NCBI RefSeq assembly: GCF_907165215.1
Contig: NZ_CAJRAY010000026.1
Location: 1-64,000 of the forward strand
Length of the DNA stretch: 64,000 nucleotides
Reading direction: 5' to 3'
DNA from: Thermobacillus xylanilyticus
GTDB lineage: Bacteria > Bacillota > Bacilli > Paenibacillales > Paenibacillaceae
In this document: piece by piece, positions 1 through 9,375 of the stretch
How the letters are laid out: every line of letters starts with the position of its first letter
How positions within the stretch are numbered: position 1 is the first letter of the stretch
Translations under genes and position numbers: made by a program
The notes under the pieces: generated by a model
The model's database searches: none
What the model was told of the DNA's origin: nothing
What the model saw: only the letters and a program-made list of their open reading frames with translations

Positions 1-39
1 AAAATTACGTGAGTGATCCATTGCCCTTCGGTAACATTT

Positions 40-2397
40 TTATATGAGTTGACACGGCGCTTCCGCCGTCTCCGCCCGGTCGAATCCTTCCGGCATGCGG
101 GGGACGAAGGGAAGGTGCAGGAGCCGCAGGCGCCATGCCGAGCGGCGGCTTTCGAATCCGGCATGCAGCACCCCGATGTCCAGTTTCACGGTATTGTCCG
201 CCTCTTGCACGGCCAGCCGGTACAGATTGTATCGGCCGTTCTCATAGTCGAAGGTCAGCCCGTCATCCTCATAGAGCTCGAAGACACCGTACGCGGCGCC
301 CGAACAATGGATATCCAGGTACAGCACGTCGGATTCCATTGACGCGGCTGACTCTGCCGGTTCGACATATGGGATGATTGCGCCTTCCTTGACGAACAAC
401 GGCAGCGTGTCCAGCGGCGCGTGAGCCAGGATGTGGCGGCCGCCTTCCCACTTCTGCCCCGTCCAATAGTCGTACCAGACGCCGCGGGGCAAATAGACCA
501 CGCGGTGCTCCGTGCCGGGCCGATAGATCGGCGCAGCCAGCAGCCGCTCGCCGACCAGAAACTGATCGCACAGGTTTGCCGCGTACGGATCGTCCGGATA
601 GTCCAGCACCAGCGGCCGCATGACGGGCAGGCCGGTGTGCGCCGCTTCGCGGAACAGCGAATAGAGATACGGCATGAGCCGGTAGCGCAGGCGGATCGCT
701 TCGCGGCATATCCGCTCGATTTCCGGTCCGAAGCTCCAGGGCTCCTGACGGGAGGAGGACAGCTCGCTGTGATTGCGGAAAAACGGGAACAGCGCCCCCG
801 CCTGCGTCCATCGGGCCAACAGCTCTCCGCTCGCATGGTGGGCGAATCCGCCGACATCCGGTCCGGAGAACGGAACGCCCGACAGCCCGAGGTTCAGCAC
901 CATCGGCATCGCCATGGCCAGATGCTCCCAGAAGCTGCGGTTGTCCCCTGTCCAGACGGCCGCGTACCGCTGAATGCCGGCGTATCCGGCCCGCGTCAGC
1001 ACGAACGGACGCCGGCCTTCCAGCAGCCGTTCCAATCCCTCCGCGGTCGCTTTCGACATCAGGAGGCCGTACAGGTTGTGGACCTCCCCATGCGTGACCG
1101 GGGAACCGTTGTTGCCGTGCAGCGTGTCCGTATCCATCGTCTTCGTATCGTTGAATACCGCGGGCTCGTTCATGTCATTCCAGATGCCCTCGATGCCCAG
1201 GTCCGTGTAAAACCGGTGCAGGCCGCCCCACCATTCCTGCACCCGGTCCTCCGTAAAATCGGGAAAGACGCTCATGCCGGGCCATACCGGTCCGACGAAC
1301 GGCTCGCCGTCCGTTTTCCGGCAGAACATCCCTTCCGCCGCGCCTTCATCGTAGACGCGGTAGCCCGGATCCAGCTTCACGCCGGGATCGACGATCGGCA
1401 CGACCCGAAAGCCGAGCGCCTTCAATTCGGCGATCATCGCCTTCGGATCGGGAAACCGCTCCGGATCAAACGTAAAGACGCGATAGCCGTCCATATAATG
1501 AATGTCGAGATAGATGGCGTCGCACGGGATTTTCTTCTCGCGGAACGTACGCGCAAGCCGCAGCACTTCATCCTGCGTCATGTAGCTGTACCGCGACTGG
1601 TGGTACCCGAGCGCCCATACTGGCGGCAGCTTCATTCGCCCCGTCAGCGAAGTGTACCGCCGCACCACATCCTTCAACTGCGGTCCGGCGATCCAATAGT
1701 AATCGAAAGGTCCGGTTTCCGTCCGGATCGTGAACGCGTCGGGCTCGCCGCGCATGTCGAAGCACGACCTGCCCGGATTGTCGAGGAATATCCCGTACGC
1801 GCCTCGCGGCTCATGGACGAGCAGGTACGGAATCGACTGGTACAGCGCTTCGATCTCCGGCACATGGGGAGCGTAAACGTCGGAGTTCCACATTTCGTAC
1901 CGTTCTCCCCGTTTGTCGAGAAACCCGGTCTTCTCCCCCAGCCCGTAATAATGCGTCTGTTCGCTTGACGCGAATCGGGCGCTCACCGCCTTCGAATCGT
2001 TCCAGGCCATCGGGGACTGGCAGGCCAGCAGCTGCCCTTCGCCGCCGAAGAACCGTATGGCGCAGTCCCGCTTCGCGATTTCAACCGTTGCGCCCTCCGT
2101 CTCGATTACATAGGCCGCGTCGCGTTCCTTGACCGCAAACGGCAAGCACGTCTTCGTGCCGACGACCGCGGCCGTCGTCCCCATGTCCGGCTCGTCCTCC
2201 GCCGCGGCTTCAGCGAACAGTTTGATCCGGATCACGCCTTCCAGCGCCGGACGGACGGCGAGCAGGCCGTGCTCCGCGATGATGGTGACGCCGTGCGCTT
2301 CCCGCTTGCATTGCTGCGCTCGTCCGAGCGAACGCGTAAATTCCGAGCCCGCATCCTCCCTCGGCCTGTCGGGCGTGATCGCCTCGCTGGTCAACAT
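40..2397 (-). CDS. GH31 family alpha-glucosidase (785 aa)
   Basis: Retaining glycoside hydrolase of family 31, predicted to remove terminal alpha-linked glucose (or xylose) from oligosaccharides. The beta-sandwich N-terminal part (about residues 1-250) is followed by the barrel starting near WALGYHQSRYSY (261-272). The nucleophile is D408 in IWNDMNEP (405-412) and the acid/base is D485 in VWTGDN; this is the alpha-glucosidase variant of the GH31 motif. There is no signal peptide, so it should act on imported sugars in the cytoplasm. The ATG at 2397 has AAGGAGGA about 9 bases upstream and lies 15 bp after the permease stop. It is the last gene seen of a lipoprotein-permease-permease-GH31 operon. 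Substrate linkage cannot be told from sequence. Confidence 0.93.
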   Translation of the reverse strand: MLTSEAITPDRPREDAGSEFTRSLGRAQQCKREAHGVTIIAEHGLLAVRPALEGVIRIKLFAEAAAEDEPDMGTTAAVVGTKTCLPFAVKERDAAYVIETEGATVEIAKRDCAIRFFGGEGQLLACQSPMAWNDSKAVSARFASSEQTHYYGLGEKTGFLDKRGERYEMWNSDVYAPHVPEIEALYQSIPYLLVHEPRGAYGIFLDNPGRSCFDMRGEPDAFTIRTETGPFDYYWIAGPQLKDVVRRYTSLTGRMKLPPVWALGYHQSRYSYMTQDEVLRLARTFREKKIPCDAIYLDIHYMDGYRVFTFDPERFPDPKAMIAELKALGFRVVPIVDPGVKLDPGYRVYDEGAAEGMFCRKTDGEPFVGPVWPGMSVFPDFTEDRVQEWWGGLHRFYTDLGIEGIWNDMNEPAVFNDTKTMDTDTLHGNNGSPVTHGEVHNLYGLLMSKATAEGLERLLEGRRPFVLTRAGYAGIQRYAAVWTGDNRSFWEHLAMAMPMVLNLGLSGVPFSGPDVGGFAHHASGELLARWTQAGALFPFFRNHSELSSSRQEPWSFGPEIERICREAIRLRYRLMPYLYSLFREAAHTGLPVMRPLVLDYPDDPYAANLCDQFLVGERLLAAPIYRPGTEHRVVYLPRGVWYDYWTGQKWEGGRHILAHAPLDTLPLFVKEGAIIPYVEPAESAASMESDVLYLDIHCSGAAYGVFELYEDDGLTFDYENGRYNLYRLAVQEADNTVKLDIGVLHAGFESRRSAWRLRLLHLPFVPRMPEGFDRAETAEAPCQLI

Positions 2398-2412
2398 CAG
2401 TTGGCTTCCTCC

Positions 2413-3297
2413 TTAACCTTTCACGGAACCGAGTGTGATTCCCTTGACGAAATATTTTTGCAGAAACGGATAGATCACCAGCAGCGGCAGCATGGAAATG
2501 AAGATCTTCGCCGCGTTCAACGTCTGGTCGGACAACATCGTGAGCCGCTTGGCGGTCTCTTCGTCCACCTCCGTCGGATCGAAGGCGACCGCAACCTGGC
2601 GGATGTACGACTGCAGCGGATAATGATCGTTCTTCGTCATCAGGACGAGCGCCTGGAAAAATTCGTTCCAATGGTACACGATCGTAAACACCAGAATCGT
2701 CGCCATGACCGGCATGGACAACGGCAGAAGCACGCTGAAGAGGATGCGCCACGGTCCCGCTCCGTCGATCAGCGCGGATTCTTCCATTTCTTTCGGCAAG
2801 TTGCGGAAGTAGTTCATTACGAGAATGATGTTGAATATCGGAAGCCCGCCGCCGAGCACCAGCCCCCAAATGCTGTTGATCATCCCGAGATCCCGCATCG
2901 TGATGTACCAGGGGACCAGCCCGCCGTTGAACAGCATGCAGAAGATCAGCAGCCACATCACGTAGTTTCGTGGTCTGAACTCCTTGGCGCTCTTGGAGAG
3001 CGGATAGGCCATCAGCAAGATCACGAGGAACGAGAGCGCGGAAGCGTACAGCACGCGCTGGACCGAAATCCAGAAAGACCGGAAAAACTGATGATCGCTG
3101 ACAATCGCCTCATAGGAACTCAGCGTGAAGCCTTTGGGCCACAGAAACACCTGCCCGGCGGCCACGTACGATTTCTCGCTCAAGGAGATCGCGAGCGTGT
3201 ACCAGACGGGCAGGATGCACAGAACGGCGATCGCAATCAACAAGAGCACGTTCAGGCCGTTGAGCAGTCTGGACACGATCGATTGTTCGGCTACCAC
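2413..3297 (-). CDS. Sugar ABC transporter permease, LplC/YtcP type (MalG-like)
   Basis: Inner-membrane permease of the CUT1 carbohydrate ABC importers (BPD_transp_1 fold), 294 aa with about six hydrophobic spans. The EAA-type loop that docks the ATPase is visible as EESALIDGAGPW in the C-terminal half. The C-terminus ends in LGSVKG, a signature shared with every MalG-like permease in this window. It lies 18 bp downstream of the partner permease and directly upstream of the GH31 gene. No ATPase gene is adjacent, so a shared MsmX-type ATPase is inferred. Confidence 0.93.
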   Translation of the reverse strand: MVAEQSIVSRLLNGLNVLLLIAIAVLCILPVWYTLAISLSEKSYVAAGQVFLWPKGFTLSSYEAIVSDHQFFRSFWISVQRVLYASALSFLVILLMAYPLSKSAKEFRPRNYVMWLLIFCMLFNGGLVPWYITMRDLGMINSIWGLVLGGGLPIFNIILVMNYFRNLPKEMEESALIDGAGPWRILFSVLLPLSMPVMATILVFTIVYHWNEFFQALVLMTKNDHYPLQSYIRQVAVAFDPTEVDEETAKRLTMLSDQTLNAAKIFISMLPLLVIYPFLQKYFVKGITLGSVKG

Positions 3298-3315
3298 ATC
3301 TTCACATCCTCACAC

Positions 3316-4206
3316 TCAGAAAACTCGATAGTTCGCGAAGCGGTAGGCCAATCCGTACGAGACGGAGATCAGAATAAGTCCGGCAACGGATTTCAGCAGC
3401 CCAACCGCCGTAGCCAGACCGTACTGCATATTGATCAGACCGGCCCGGTACACCCAGGTGTCGATGATGTCCCCTGTCGAATAGACAGCCGGATTGTACA
3501 GATTGAAAATCTGGTCGAAGCCGGCGTTCAAAATGTTGCCCAGGCTGAGCGTTCCGACCAGCGCGGCAACCGGCAGCACGCTCGGCAGCGTAATGTTGAG
3601 CAGCCGTTTGAACTGGGAAGCGCCGTCGATGGCGGCAGCTTCGTACAGCTCCGGATTGATCGAGGTCAGCGCCGCGAAGAAAATGATTGCGGCGAAGCCG
3701 AACTCCTTCCAAATGTCGCTCCCCACCACCAGCGCCGGGAACAGGTCCGCGCGCGCGAAGAAATGGACGGGTTCGGCGCCGAGCGCTTCCAGTACCCGGT
3801 TGACGGGACCGTGCAGCGAGAACATGTCCAGCAGGATGCCGGCGACAATGACCCAGGACAAAAAATGGGGCAGATAGACGATGGTCTGCACCGTTCTGCC
3901 GAACAGCCGGTTCTTCACTTCGTTCAGCATGAGGGCAAATACGAGCGGTACCACCAGGTTGCCCACCATTTTCGCAAACGCGATCGTTACGGTATTCTTG
4001 AACACTTGACTGCTGTCGTCGAGCTCGAACATGTACTCGAAATGTTCAAGACCGACCCAGGGGGACTTCAGGATGCCGGCGCCCGGGTTGAAGTCCTTGA
4101 ACGCCATGAGAATGCCGTACATGGGGAGCACATTGATGAAAAACAGCCAGACGAGCCCCGGGATCAGCATCAGCCAGAAATGCTTGGTGAACGCTCTGTT
4201 GAGCAT
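3316..4206 (-). CDS. Sugar ABC transporter permease, LplB type (MalF-like)
   Basis: Second half of the permease pair, 296 aa, with six predicted membrane spans. It has the LplB-type motifs PHFLSWVIVAGI and, in the EAA loop, YEAAAIDGASQFKR, and ends AYRFANYRVF as LplB homologues do. It is separated from the upstream lipoprotein gene by a 69 bp gap that carries a very stable hairpin, which may set the protein ratio. Related LplB-type pairs carry complex oligosaccharides; the substrate here is unknown, but the downstream alpha-glucosidase points to an alpha-glucoside. Confidence 0.93.
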   Translation of the reverse strand: MLNRAFTKHFWLMLIPGLVWLFFINVLPMYGILMAFKDFNPGAGILKSPWVGLEHFEYMFELDDSSQVFKNTVTIAFAKMVGNLVVPLVFALMLNEVKNRLFGRTVQTIVYLPHFLSWVIVAGILLDMFSLHGPVNRVLEALGAEPVHFFARADLFPALVVGSDIWKEFGFAAIIFFAALTSINPELYEAAAIDGASQFKRLLNITLPSVLPVAALVGTLSLGNILNAGFDQIFNLYNPAVYSTGDIIDTWVYRAGLINMQYGLATAVGLLKSVAGLILISVSYGLAYRFANYRVF

Positions 4207-4234
4207 GACGCATATCTCCTTGTCGGCAGGGAGA

Positions 4235-4263
4235 TCAAGACAGGCGGGCTCCGCCTGTCTTGA
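4235..4263 (-). terminator. Intercistronic 13-bp perfect hairpin between binding-protein and permease genes
   Basis: The 13-base arms TCAAGACAGGCGG and CCGCCTGTCTTGA pair perfectly around a GCT loop. No T-run follows on the minus strand, so this looks less like a full terminator than an attenuating or 3'-protecting stem-loop that would leave more receptor mRNA than permease mRNA. Confidence 0.7.
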
Positions 4264-4275
4264 CCTTGCGGTTCG

Positions 4276-5970
4276 TTATAGCAGTTCGTTGACTTCCTTG
4301 GTGATCTGATCGCCGCCCTGATCCTTCCATTTGGCGACGAACGCGTCAAATTCGTCGAGCGGCACGGTGCCCAGTATGATCTTCAGGAACGTTTCGTCTT
4401 CCAGCTTCTTCAGATTCGCCCATTTCATCTCCATCGTCTTCGTCTGGGAGGTCGCGATGCTCCGCACATAGTTCACATCGGCATCCACGAAGGTCGAACC
4501 GCCGTTCAGGTGAGCGTACACGTGCGGGAAGAAGGCTTGGTCCGTTTCCTTGTCCCAATACTGGATGTCATAGTTGTCGTACGGCTCTTTCTTGATGTCC
4601 TTCGCGTGCTTGGCCAGATCGGTGGCGAAACCGTAGTTGACCGCATCGTAATCTTCGATGCTCATCTCGCCCGCGAGATATTTCCGCAGCGAATTGACGG
4701 CGTATTCCAGCTGGTCGCCGGCACCGCCGATGATGAACAGCGGAATTTCCTGCGACGTCATTTCCTTGCCCTTGACCGCCTCTTCATAGCTGGGATCCTT
4801 GGCGCCCCAGTGGATGTTGAGCATCTTGATGACGGCTTCGGGATGCTTGTAATTTTTCTTCACCACGATGAACGTGCTTCCGGTCGCCTGGTTGGAGTTG
4901 AATTTGCCTTCCGCATCGAGCGGCGCGATGTACGGACGCCAGTTCGCGTTCGGATCGTTCTTGATGCCGTCGATAATCGAATACGGCGACCACCACGGTC
5001 CGAAGAAAATGCCGGCTTTGCCGCCGATGACGACTTCCTGGCCGCTTTTGCGCATGCCGATTTCCTTGTCCAGGATGCCTTTGGCGTACCAGTCGCGCAT
5101 CATGGCCAGCGCCTCTTTGGTCTCCGGCTGGATCGAACCGTACACGGCCTTGCCGTCCTTGTCCTTGATCCAGATGCCCGGATACGCGTTGTGGGCGAAG
5201 AACAGCGGCGAGAAGTTGAAGAAATGGTCGGTGGAAGTCAGGAACGTCGCATACAGCGATCCGCCCTGGCCGGTGCCCACGATGCCCACCGTGTTTTCGC
5301 CGCCCATCTTGTTGTCAATGAACGCCTTCGCAATATTCTCGATGTCCTGCAGCGTTTTCGGCGGTTCAAGCCCCAGCGCGTCGAGCCAGTCCTTGCGGAT
5401 CCAGGTGAGCGGCGCCGAAGGCAGCGTCGTTTCCGGAAGCGCATACAGTTTGCCGTCGAATGTGACGCTCTCGAGCAGGCCGGGGTTCGAATCATATATC
5501 CGTTTCACGGCGTCGGAAGCGTATTTCTCGTAGACTTCCGTCAAATCCGCGAGCTGACCCGCCTTCACCATCAGCTTGAGCTGCGACTCGTTCACGAGCA
5601 TCGCGTCCGGCAGATCGTTGCTGGAAATGGCCAGGCTCACTTTCTGGTTGTAGTCGGCGGTCGACGCTTCCCAGGCGTGTTTGACGACAATGTTGTACCG
5701 GTCCTTGAGCCAGCGCGTATAAGCATTGTCTTCCGCCGTGTCGTTGCCGTTGAACTTGTAGTTCGGATCGATCGCCCGGCCGATCGACACCTCGACCGGT
5801 TCCGGATATTTTTCGAACGGATCGATGACTTCCTGTTCGGCGCCCGAATTGACGCCGCCGTTCGAAGTTGCGGCTGCGCCGTTGTTGTCGTCCGCCTTGT
5901 TGCCTCCGCAAGCGCTTAACAATCCGGCGACAAGCAGCGCCGCCATGATGGTCAGCCAAATTTTGCGCAT
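4276..5970 (-). CDS. Extracellular sugar-binding lipoprotein (LplA-like), 564 aa
   Basis: Solute receptor of the importer, tethered outside the membrane. The N-terminus MRKIWLTIMAALLVAGLLSA is a signal peptide running into a lipobox (LLSACGG), so the mature protein should be a lipidated Cys followed by a low-complexity Asn/Gly/Ala linker. At 564 aa it is of the long LplA type that accompanies LplB/LplC permeases, rather than a 400-450 aa MalE type. Start: ATG at 5970 with GAGGGGGAAGACC before it. It is the first gene of the operon; the HK/RR pair lies upstream on the same strand, beyond a terminator. Confidence 0.93.
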   Translation of the reverse strand: MRKIWLTIMAALLVAGLLSACGGNKADDNNGAAATSNGGVNSGAEQEVIDPFEKYPEPVEVSIGRAIDPNYKFNGNDTAEDNAYTRWLKDRYNIVVKHAWEASTADYNQKVSLAISSNDLPDAMLVNESQLKLMVKAGQLADLTEVYEKYASDAVKRIYDSNPGLLESVTFDGKLYALPETTLPSAPLTWIRKDWLDALGLEPPKTLQDIENIAKAFIDNKMGGENTVGIVGTGQGGSLYATFLTSTDHFFNFSPLFFAHNAYPGIWIKDKDGKAVYGSIQPETKEALAMMRDWYAKGILDKEIGMRKSGQEVVIGGKAGIFFGPWWSPYSIIDGIKNDPNANWRPYIAPLDAEGKFNSNQATGSTFIVVKKNYKHPEAVIKMLNIHWGAKDPSYEEAVKGKEMTSQEIPLFIIGGAGDQLEYAVNSLRKYLAGEMSIEDYDAVNYGFATDLAKHAKDIKKEPYDNYDIQYWDKETDQAFFPHVYAHLNGGSTFVDADVNYVRSIATSQTKTMEMKWANLKKLEDETFLKIILGTVPLDEFDAFVAKWKDQGGDQITKEVNELL

Positions 5971-6008
5971 GGTCTTCCCCCTCAGGTTAATGGTCGTTTG
6001 GCAATATG

Positions 6009-6014
6009 ACTATA
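6009..6014 (-). promoter_or_regulatory. Candidate -10 element for the first sugar operon
   Basis: TATAGT on the minus strand, about 40 bp before the lipoprotein start. No convincing -35 is found at 17 bp, as expected for an activator-dependent promoter. The sequence ACCGAC lies about 23 bp upstream of the -35 position. Confidence 0.35.
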
Positions 6015-6075
6015 GCACGGAGACGGCGCGCGCCGGGATAGAAAACGATGGGGATTTCGGGTCGGTTTCCTCACG

Positions 6076-6127
6076 AAAAAAAGGGATACGTTCGAAAATT
6101 GTCACCCCTCGTTTCGAACGTATCCCT
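6076..6127 (-). terminator. Rho-independent terminator of the HK/RR operon
   Basis: Arms AGGGATACGTTCGAAA and TTTCGAACGTATCCCT form a 16-bp perfect stem with a 14-nt loop. On the minus strand it is followed by seven T. It begins 20 bp after the response-regulator stop and separates the regulator operon from the transporter operon. Confidence 0.9.
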
Positions 6128-6146
6128 ACCTGAAGGTCGATATTTT

Positions 6147-7529
6147 TTATTCGGAGCCGTCGACGGCGGCCGCTTGTCGGTATTCGCTCGGCAGCATGCC
6201 CACCTCTTCCCGGAACAGGCGGCTGAAATATTTTTCGTCGCTGTAGCCGACCTGCTCGGCAATCCACTGTACCGTCTTCGTCGTATGGGCCAAATATCGC
6301 TTCGCCCTTTCCATCCGGATGGCGCGCACGTAGTCCGTGTAGGTCCGGCCGACGATGTTCTTGAAGCACTGGCTGAAATAACTGCTGCTCATGTTGACCA
6401 TCTGGGCGATATCCCCCGCGGTCAGCGGCTGGTTCAGCATCTGGTGGGCAAGATTCATCGCCTTCACGATGCTCTGTTGAATCTCGGGCGAGTACATCGG
6501 GCGGGCGTTGGTCTGCCGGATGGCCTCCCGTGTGCCGCTCAGCCACGACTCGAAGTGGCACCAGCTGGGGAAGAAATCGTCGATGACGATCAGTTCGGGC
6601 AAGATGGGGCGGTAAAGCCGGTTCCATTCGTCCGCCAGGGAAAAGAACATGCGCGCCAGCCTTGCCGGTGCGAGCCGGATTCGCCGCAGTTCGTCCGTCA
6701 TGGCGGCAAAACGGCCGTCGTCATAGATCCACTCGAACGAAACCCATCGCTCCCTGATGCGATCGATGTCCTCCGCCGTTCCCGCCCCGTCGCCCTCCGG
6801 CGCCGCGGCATCGCGCCGTACGGTCCAATGCGGACGCGACGGATCGTAATCGTAGAACAGTCCGGTTCTCCGGTAATCCCGAATGAGCCGCAGCAGCGCT
6901 TTCCGGTCCATGCCCTTCACGTTGCGGAACAACACGAGTGCGCCGTCCGGGCCGGGAAGGCGCTCATCCGGCGGCACGCGCGCCCAGACCCACACGCCGG
7001 CCTCCGCCTCGACCGCCTGTTCCGGCACCGCGAAGTCCGCATGGTCCGTTCCCGTCCCGCCGACCGGCGACGTCAAGGCGTACAGCGCGTACACCTCGTC
7101 CGCCTGCCCGAGTTCGTCCGGTCTGGGCAGCGGCGTCTCCGCGGCGGTTTTCTGCCGGAGCAGCGCGGCGATTCTGCCGAGCACTTCCTCGAACTGCTCG
7201 CTCTCCAGTTCGATCTTGGCGATGTAATCGAGGGCGCCGAGCCTGAGCGCCTCCTGCACATACTCGAAATCCTGATGCAGCGTCAACACGACGATCTGGA
7301 TGTGCGGATACCGCCGACGCACCTCCCGCATCAGTTCGATGCCGGACATGACCGGCATGGCCAGGTCCGTCACGAGCAGGTCGACCTGATTCTCTTCCAT
7401 GAATTTCAGGGCGTTCTCGCCGTTGTTGGCCTCCCCGACCACTGTCATTCCGAATTGCTCCCAGGGCATGGCCGAGATCAGCCCTTTGCGAACCAGCTTG
7501 TCGTCGTCGACCACCATTACGCGAATCAT
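6147..7529 (-). CDS. Two-component response regulator, REC + AraC HTH (460 aa)
   Basis: Cytoplasmic transcription activator. The receiver domain (1-120) has the acidic pocket DDD at 8-10, the phospho-acceptor D55 in LLVTDLAMP and a lysine near 105. A long, poorly conserved middle region follows, then an AraC/XylS double helix-turn-helix at about 355-455 (IAQMVNMSSSYFSQCFKNIVG and IAEQVGYSDEKYFSRLFRE). Regulators of this YesN type control a nearby sugar operon, here most likely the lipoprotein-permease-GH31 unit downstream. The ATG overlaps the kinase stop (ATGA), so the two are translationally coupled even though the kinase gene is promoter-proximal. Confidence 0.93.
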   Translation of the reverse strand: MIRVMVVDDDKLVRKGLISAMPWEQFGMTVVGEANNGENALKFMEENQVDLLVTDLAMPVMSGIELMREVRRRYPHIQIVVLTLHQDFEYVQEALRLGALDYIAKIELESEQFEEVLGRIAALLRQKTAAETPLPRPDELGQADEVYALYALTSPVGGTGTDHADFAVPEQAVEAEAGVWVWARVPPDERLPGPDGALVLFRNVKGMDRKALLRLIRDYRRTGLFYDYDPSRPHWTVRRDAAAPEGDGAGTAEDIDRIRERWVSFEWIYDDGRFAAMTDELRRIRLAPARLARMFFSLADEWNRLYRPILPELIVIDDFFPSWCHFESWLSGTREAIRQTNARPMYSPEIQQSIVKAMNLAHQMLNQPLTAGDIAQMVNMSSSYFSQCFKNIVGRTYTDYVRAIRMERAKRYLAHTTKTVQWIAEQVGYSDEKYFSRLFREEVGMLPSEYRQAAAVDGSE

Positions 7530-9259
7530 GCGTCAAGATCGCCTCCGGATGCGGGCAGGCTGAGCATGACCGTCGTTCCCCGGTCATGCCCGCTTTCGAT
7601 CTCCAGGCGCGCCTTGTCGCCGTAATGTGCCTTGAGGATGCGTCGGACATACCGCATGCCGATGCCCATGCCCACCTTCTCGCTTTCGTTCGCGTCGTCG
7701 TGCAGCAGCTTATCGATCGTCTCCCGGGACATGCCCGCGCCATTGTCCCGGACTTCGATCTCCAGACGGTCGTCCCGCAGCCGGATGCCGACGTAAATAT
7801 ACCCGTCGTCGCTTACGCCGTGATAGAGAGCGTTCTCAACGAGCGGCTGCAGAATGAAACGGGGACTGGGCAGCGACAAGGCCAGCTCATCCACGTCGAT
7901 GTCCACATCGAACCGGAAGTCGTACCGGATTTGCTGCAGCTGCAAATATTCTTTCAACGCCTGAATTTCGTCGCCGATCGTGGACGTCTCTCCCTTCTTG
8001 CCAAGATTGTAGTACAGCAGCTTGTTCAGGGAGAGCACCACGCGGTCAATCTCTTTCTGCCCGTTCATGACCGCGAGCCAGTGAACGGTATCGAGCGTGT
8101 TCATGAGAAAGTGCGGGTTGATCTGGTACAGCAGCTTTTCGACTTCCAGATCGGCTCTCCGCCTCTCCTTCTGCTCGATTTCCTCGTACAAATTCCAGAT
8201 CTTCCGCTTCATGCTCCGGATCTGGTAGAGCGTGTAGTCGAATTCCGGGATGCGCGTCAGTTCCGTTTCCTCCGGCGCATGGGACAGAATCAGGGATTTG
8301 ATTTCCTTGTTGAACTTGTCCAGCGGCTTGTACACCATCTTCCGGAGCAGCCACGCGAAAAATACGGCGATCAGCAGCACGACTACGGTGAATCCCGTAA
8401 ATTGCCACAGCCAGCGGTTTCGCTCCAGGTTCAGTTCATTCTGGGGCAGAATGGAGACGATGCTCCATCCCTGATTGCTCGTCTCCTTGCTCCAGAAAAA
8501 GTTCCCGTAGTAGCCGGAGTCGGACAAGGACTCGGCGTCGTACGCGGGAAACCGGGTGGATTCGGGAAAGACCTCCCGGTTTTCGCTGAACGCGATCATG
8601 CCGTCGTTATCCAGAATGAGCAGCCGGCGTGAATCGGATTTCCGGTTCTGAGGCGCGAACAGGGTTTCCAGCGCGTTGCGCCCCGTCTCGATGTACAGGT
8701 AAACGTTCCGGCCTGCCACATTCACTTGCCTCATCGTGCTGAACACATACTGGTTGATGGAATCGTTGTAGCTCCGGTGCGGCCCGTAATACGTAATTTC
8801 CGGGTAACTGGCCATGATCGACAGCCGTTCCGGCGCAAACGGAGTCCGAACCCGGAAATTTTCGAACTGGACTGCGCCCGTATCCGGGTAATAAAACAGC
8901 AGCAGACCGATGTTCGGATTGGAGAAGGTGATCACGTTCAGCTCGCTCTTGATCTCGTTGAACAGCTCGACGCGCTCGTAAGGCTGGTCCGTCTGGTGCA
9001 GCCGTTCGATCAAGGCCGGGATCCGGCCGCCGATCGCGAGCTGCTGCGAAACGTGGTTCAAGTTGTTGAGCGTGTTCTCCAGCGTCAGCAAGTCCTGTTT
9101 CAGCCTTCCCTGAATGGTGCTCTCGACCTTGTTGTCGATGATCGAGTCGATGGTGTAGAACGAAAGGAAGCCAAGGCAAACGAACGGCGTCAGGATGCTG
9201 ACGAGAAAGATGAGAATGATCCGCTTCTTGAACGTGACCGGTCTGAACCGAATCCCCAT
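7526..9259 (-). CDS. Sensor histidine kinase, HisK_3/YesM type (577 aa)
   Basis: Membrane sensor for the adjacent response regulator. Span 1 is near residues 12-34 and span 2 near 280-300 (FTGFTVVVLLIAVFFAWLL); between them lies an extracellular sensor domain of about 250 residues. A linker follows, then the His_kinase domain with INPHFLMNTL (phospho-His in PHF), then the ATPase domain with PLVENALYHG (N box) and a DNGAGMS G box. No Shine-Dalgarno is close to the ATG at 9259 (AAGGGG is about 18 bp away), so the start is less certain than the rest. The ligand is probably a sugar-bound receptor or the sugar itself. Confidence 0.92.
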   Translation of the reverse strand: MGIRFRPVTFKKRIILIFLVSILTPFVCLGFLSFYTIDSIIDNKVESTIQGRLKQDLLTLENTLNNLNHVSQQLAIGGRIPALIERLHQTDQPYERVELFNEIKSELNVITFSNPNIGLLLFYYPDTGAVQFENFRVRTPFAPERLSIMASYPEITYYGPHRSYNDSINQYVFSTMRQVNVAGRNVYLYIETGRNALETLFAPQNRKSDSRRLLILDNDGMIAFSENREVFPESTRFPAYDAESLSDSGYYGNFFWSKETSNQGWSIVSILPQNELNLERNRWLWQFTGFTVVVLLIAVFFAWLLRKMVYKPLDKFNKEIKSLILSHAPEETELTRIPEFDYTLYQIRSMKRKIWNLYEEIEQKERRRADLEVEKLLYQINPHFLMNTLDTVHWLAVMNGQKEIDRVVLSLNKLLYYNLGKKGETSTIGDEIQALKEYLQLQQIRYDFRFDVDIDVDELALSLPSPRFILQPLVENALYHGVSDDGYIYVGIRLRDDRLEIEVRDNGAGMSRETIDKLLHDDANESEKVGMGIGMRYVRRILKAHYGDKARLEIESGHDRGTTVMLSLPASGGDLDA

Positions 9260-9375
9260 GGCTTTGATGCTATCGATCCCCTTGCCGGCGGATATCGTGC
9301 TACAGCCCAGTATAGTACAACGTCTTTTATTTTTCTATTTACTCTTTGTGCCTGCCATGGTGCCTGCTCTCCGCC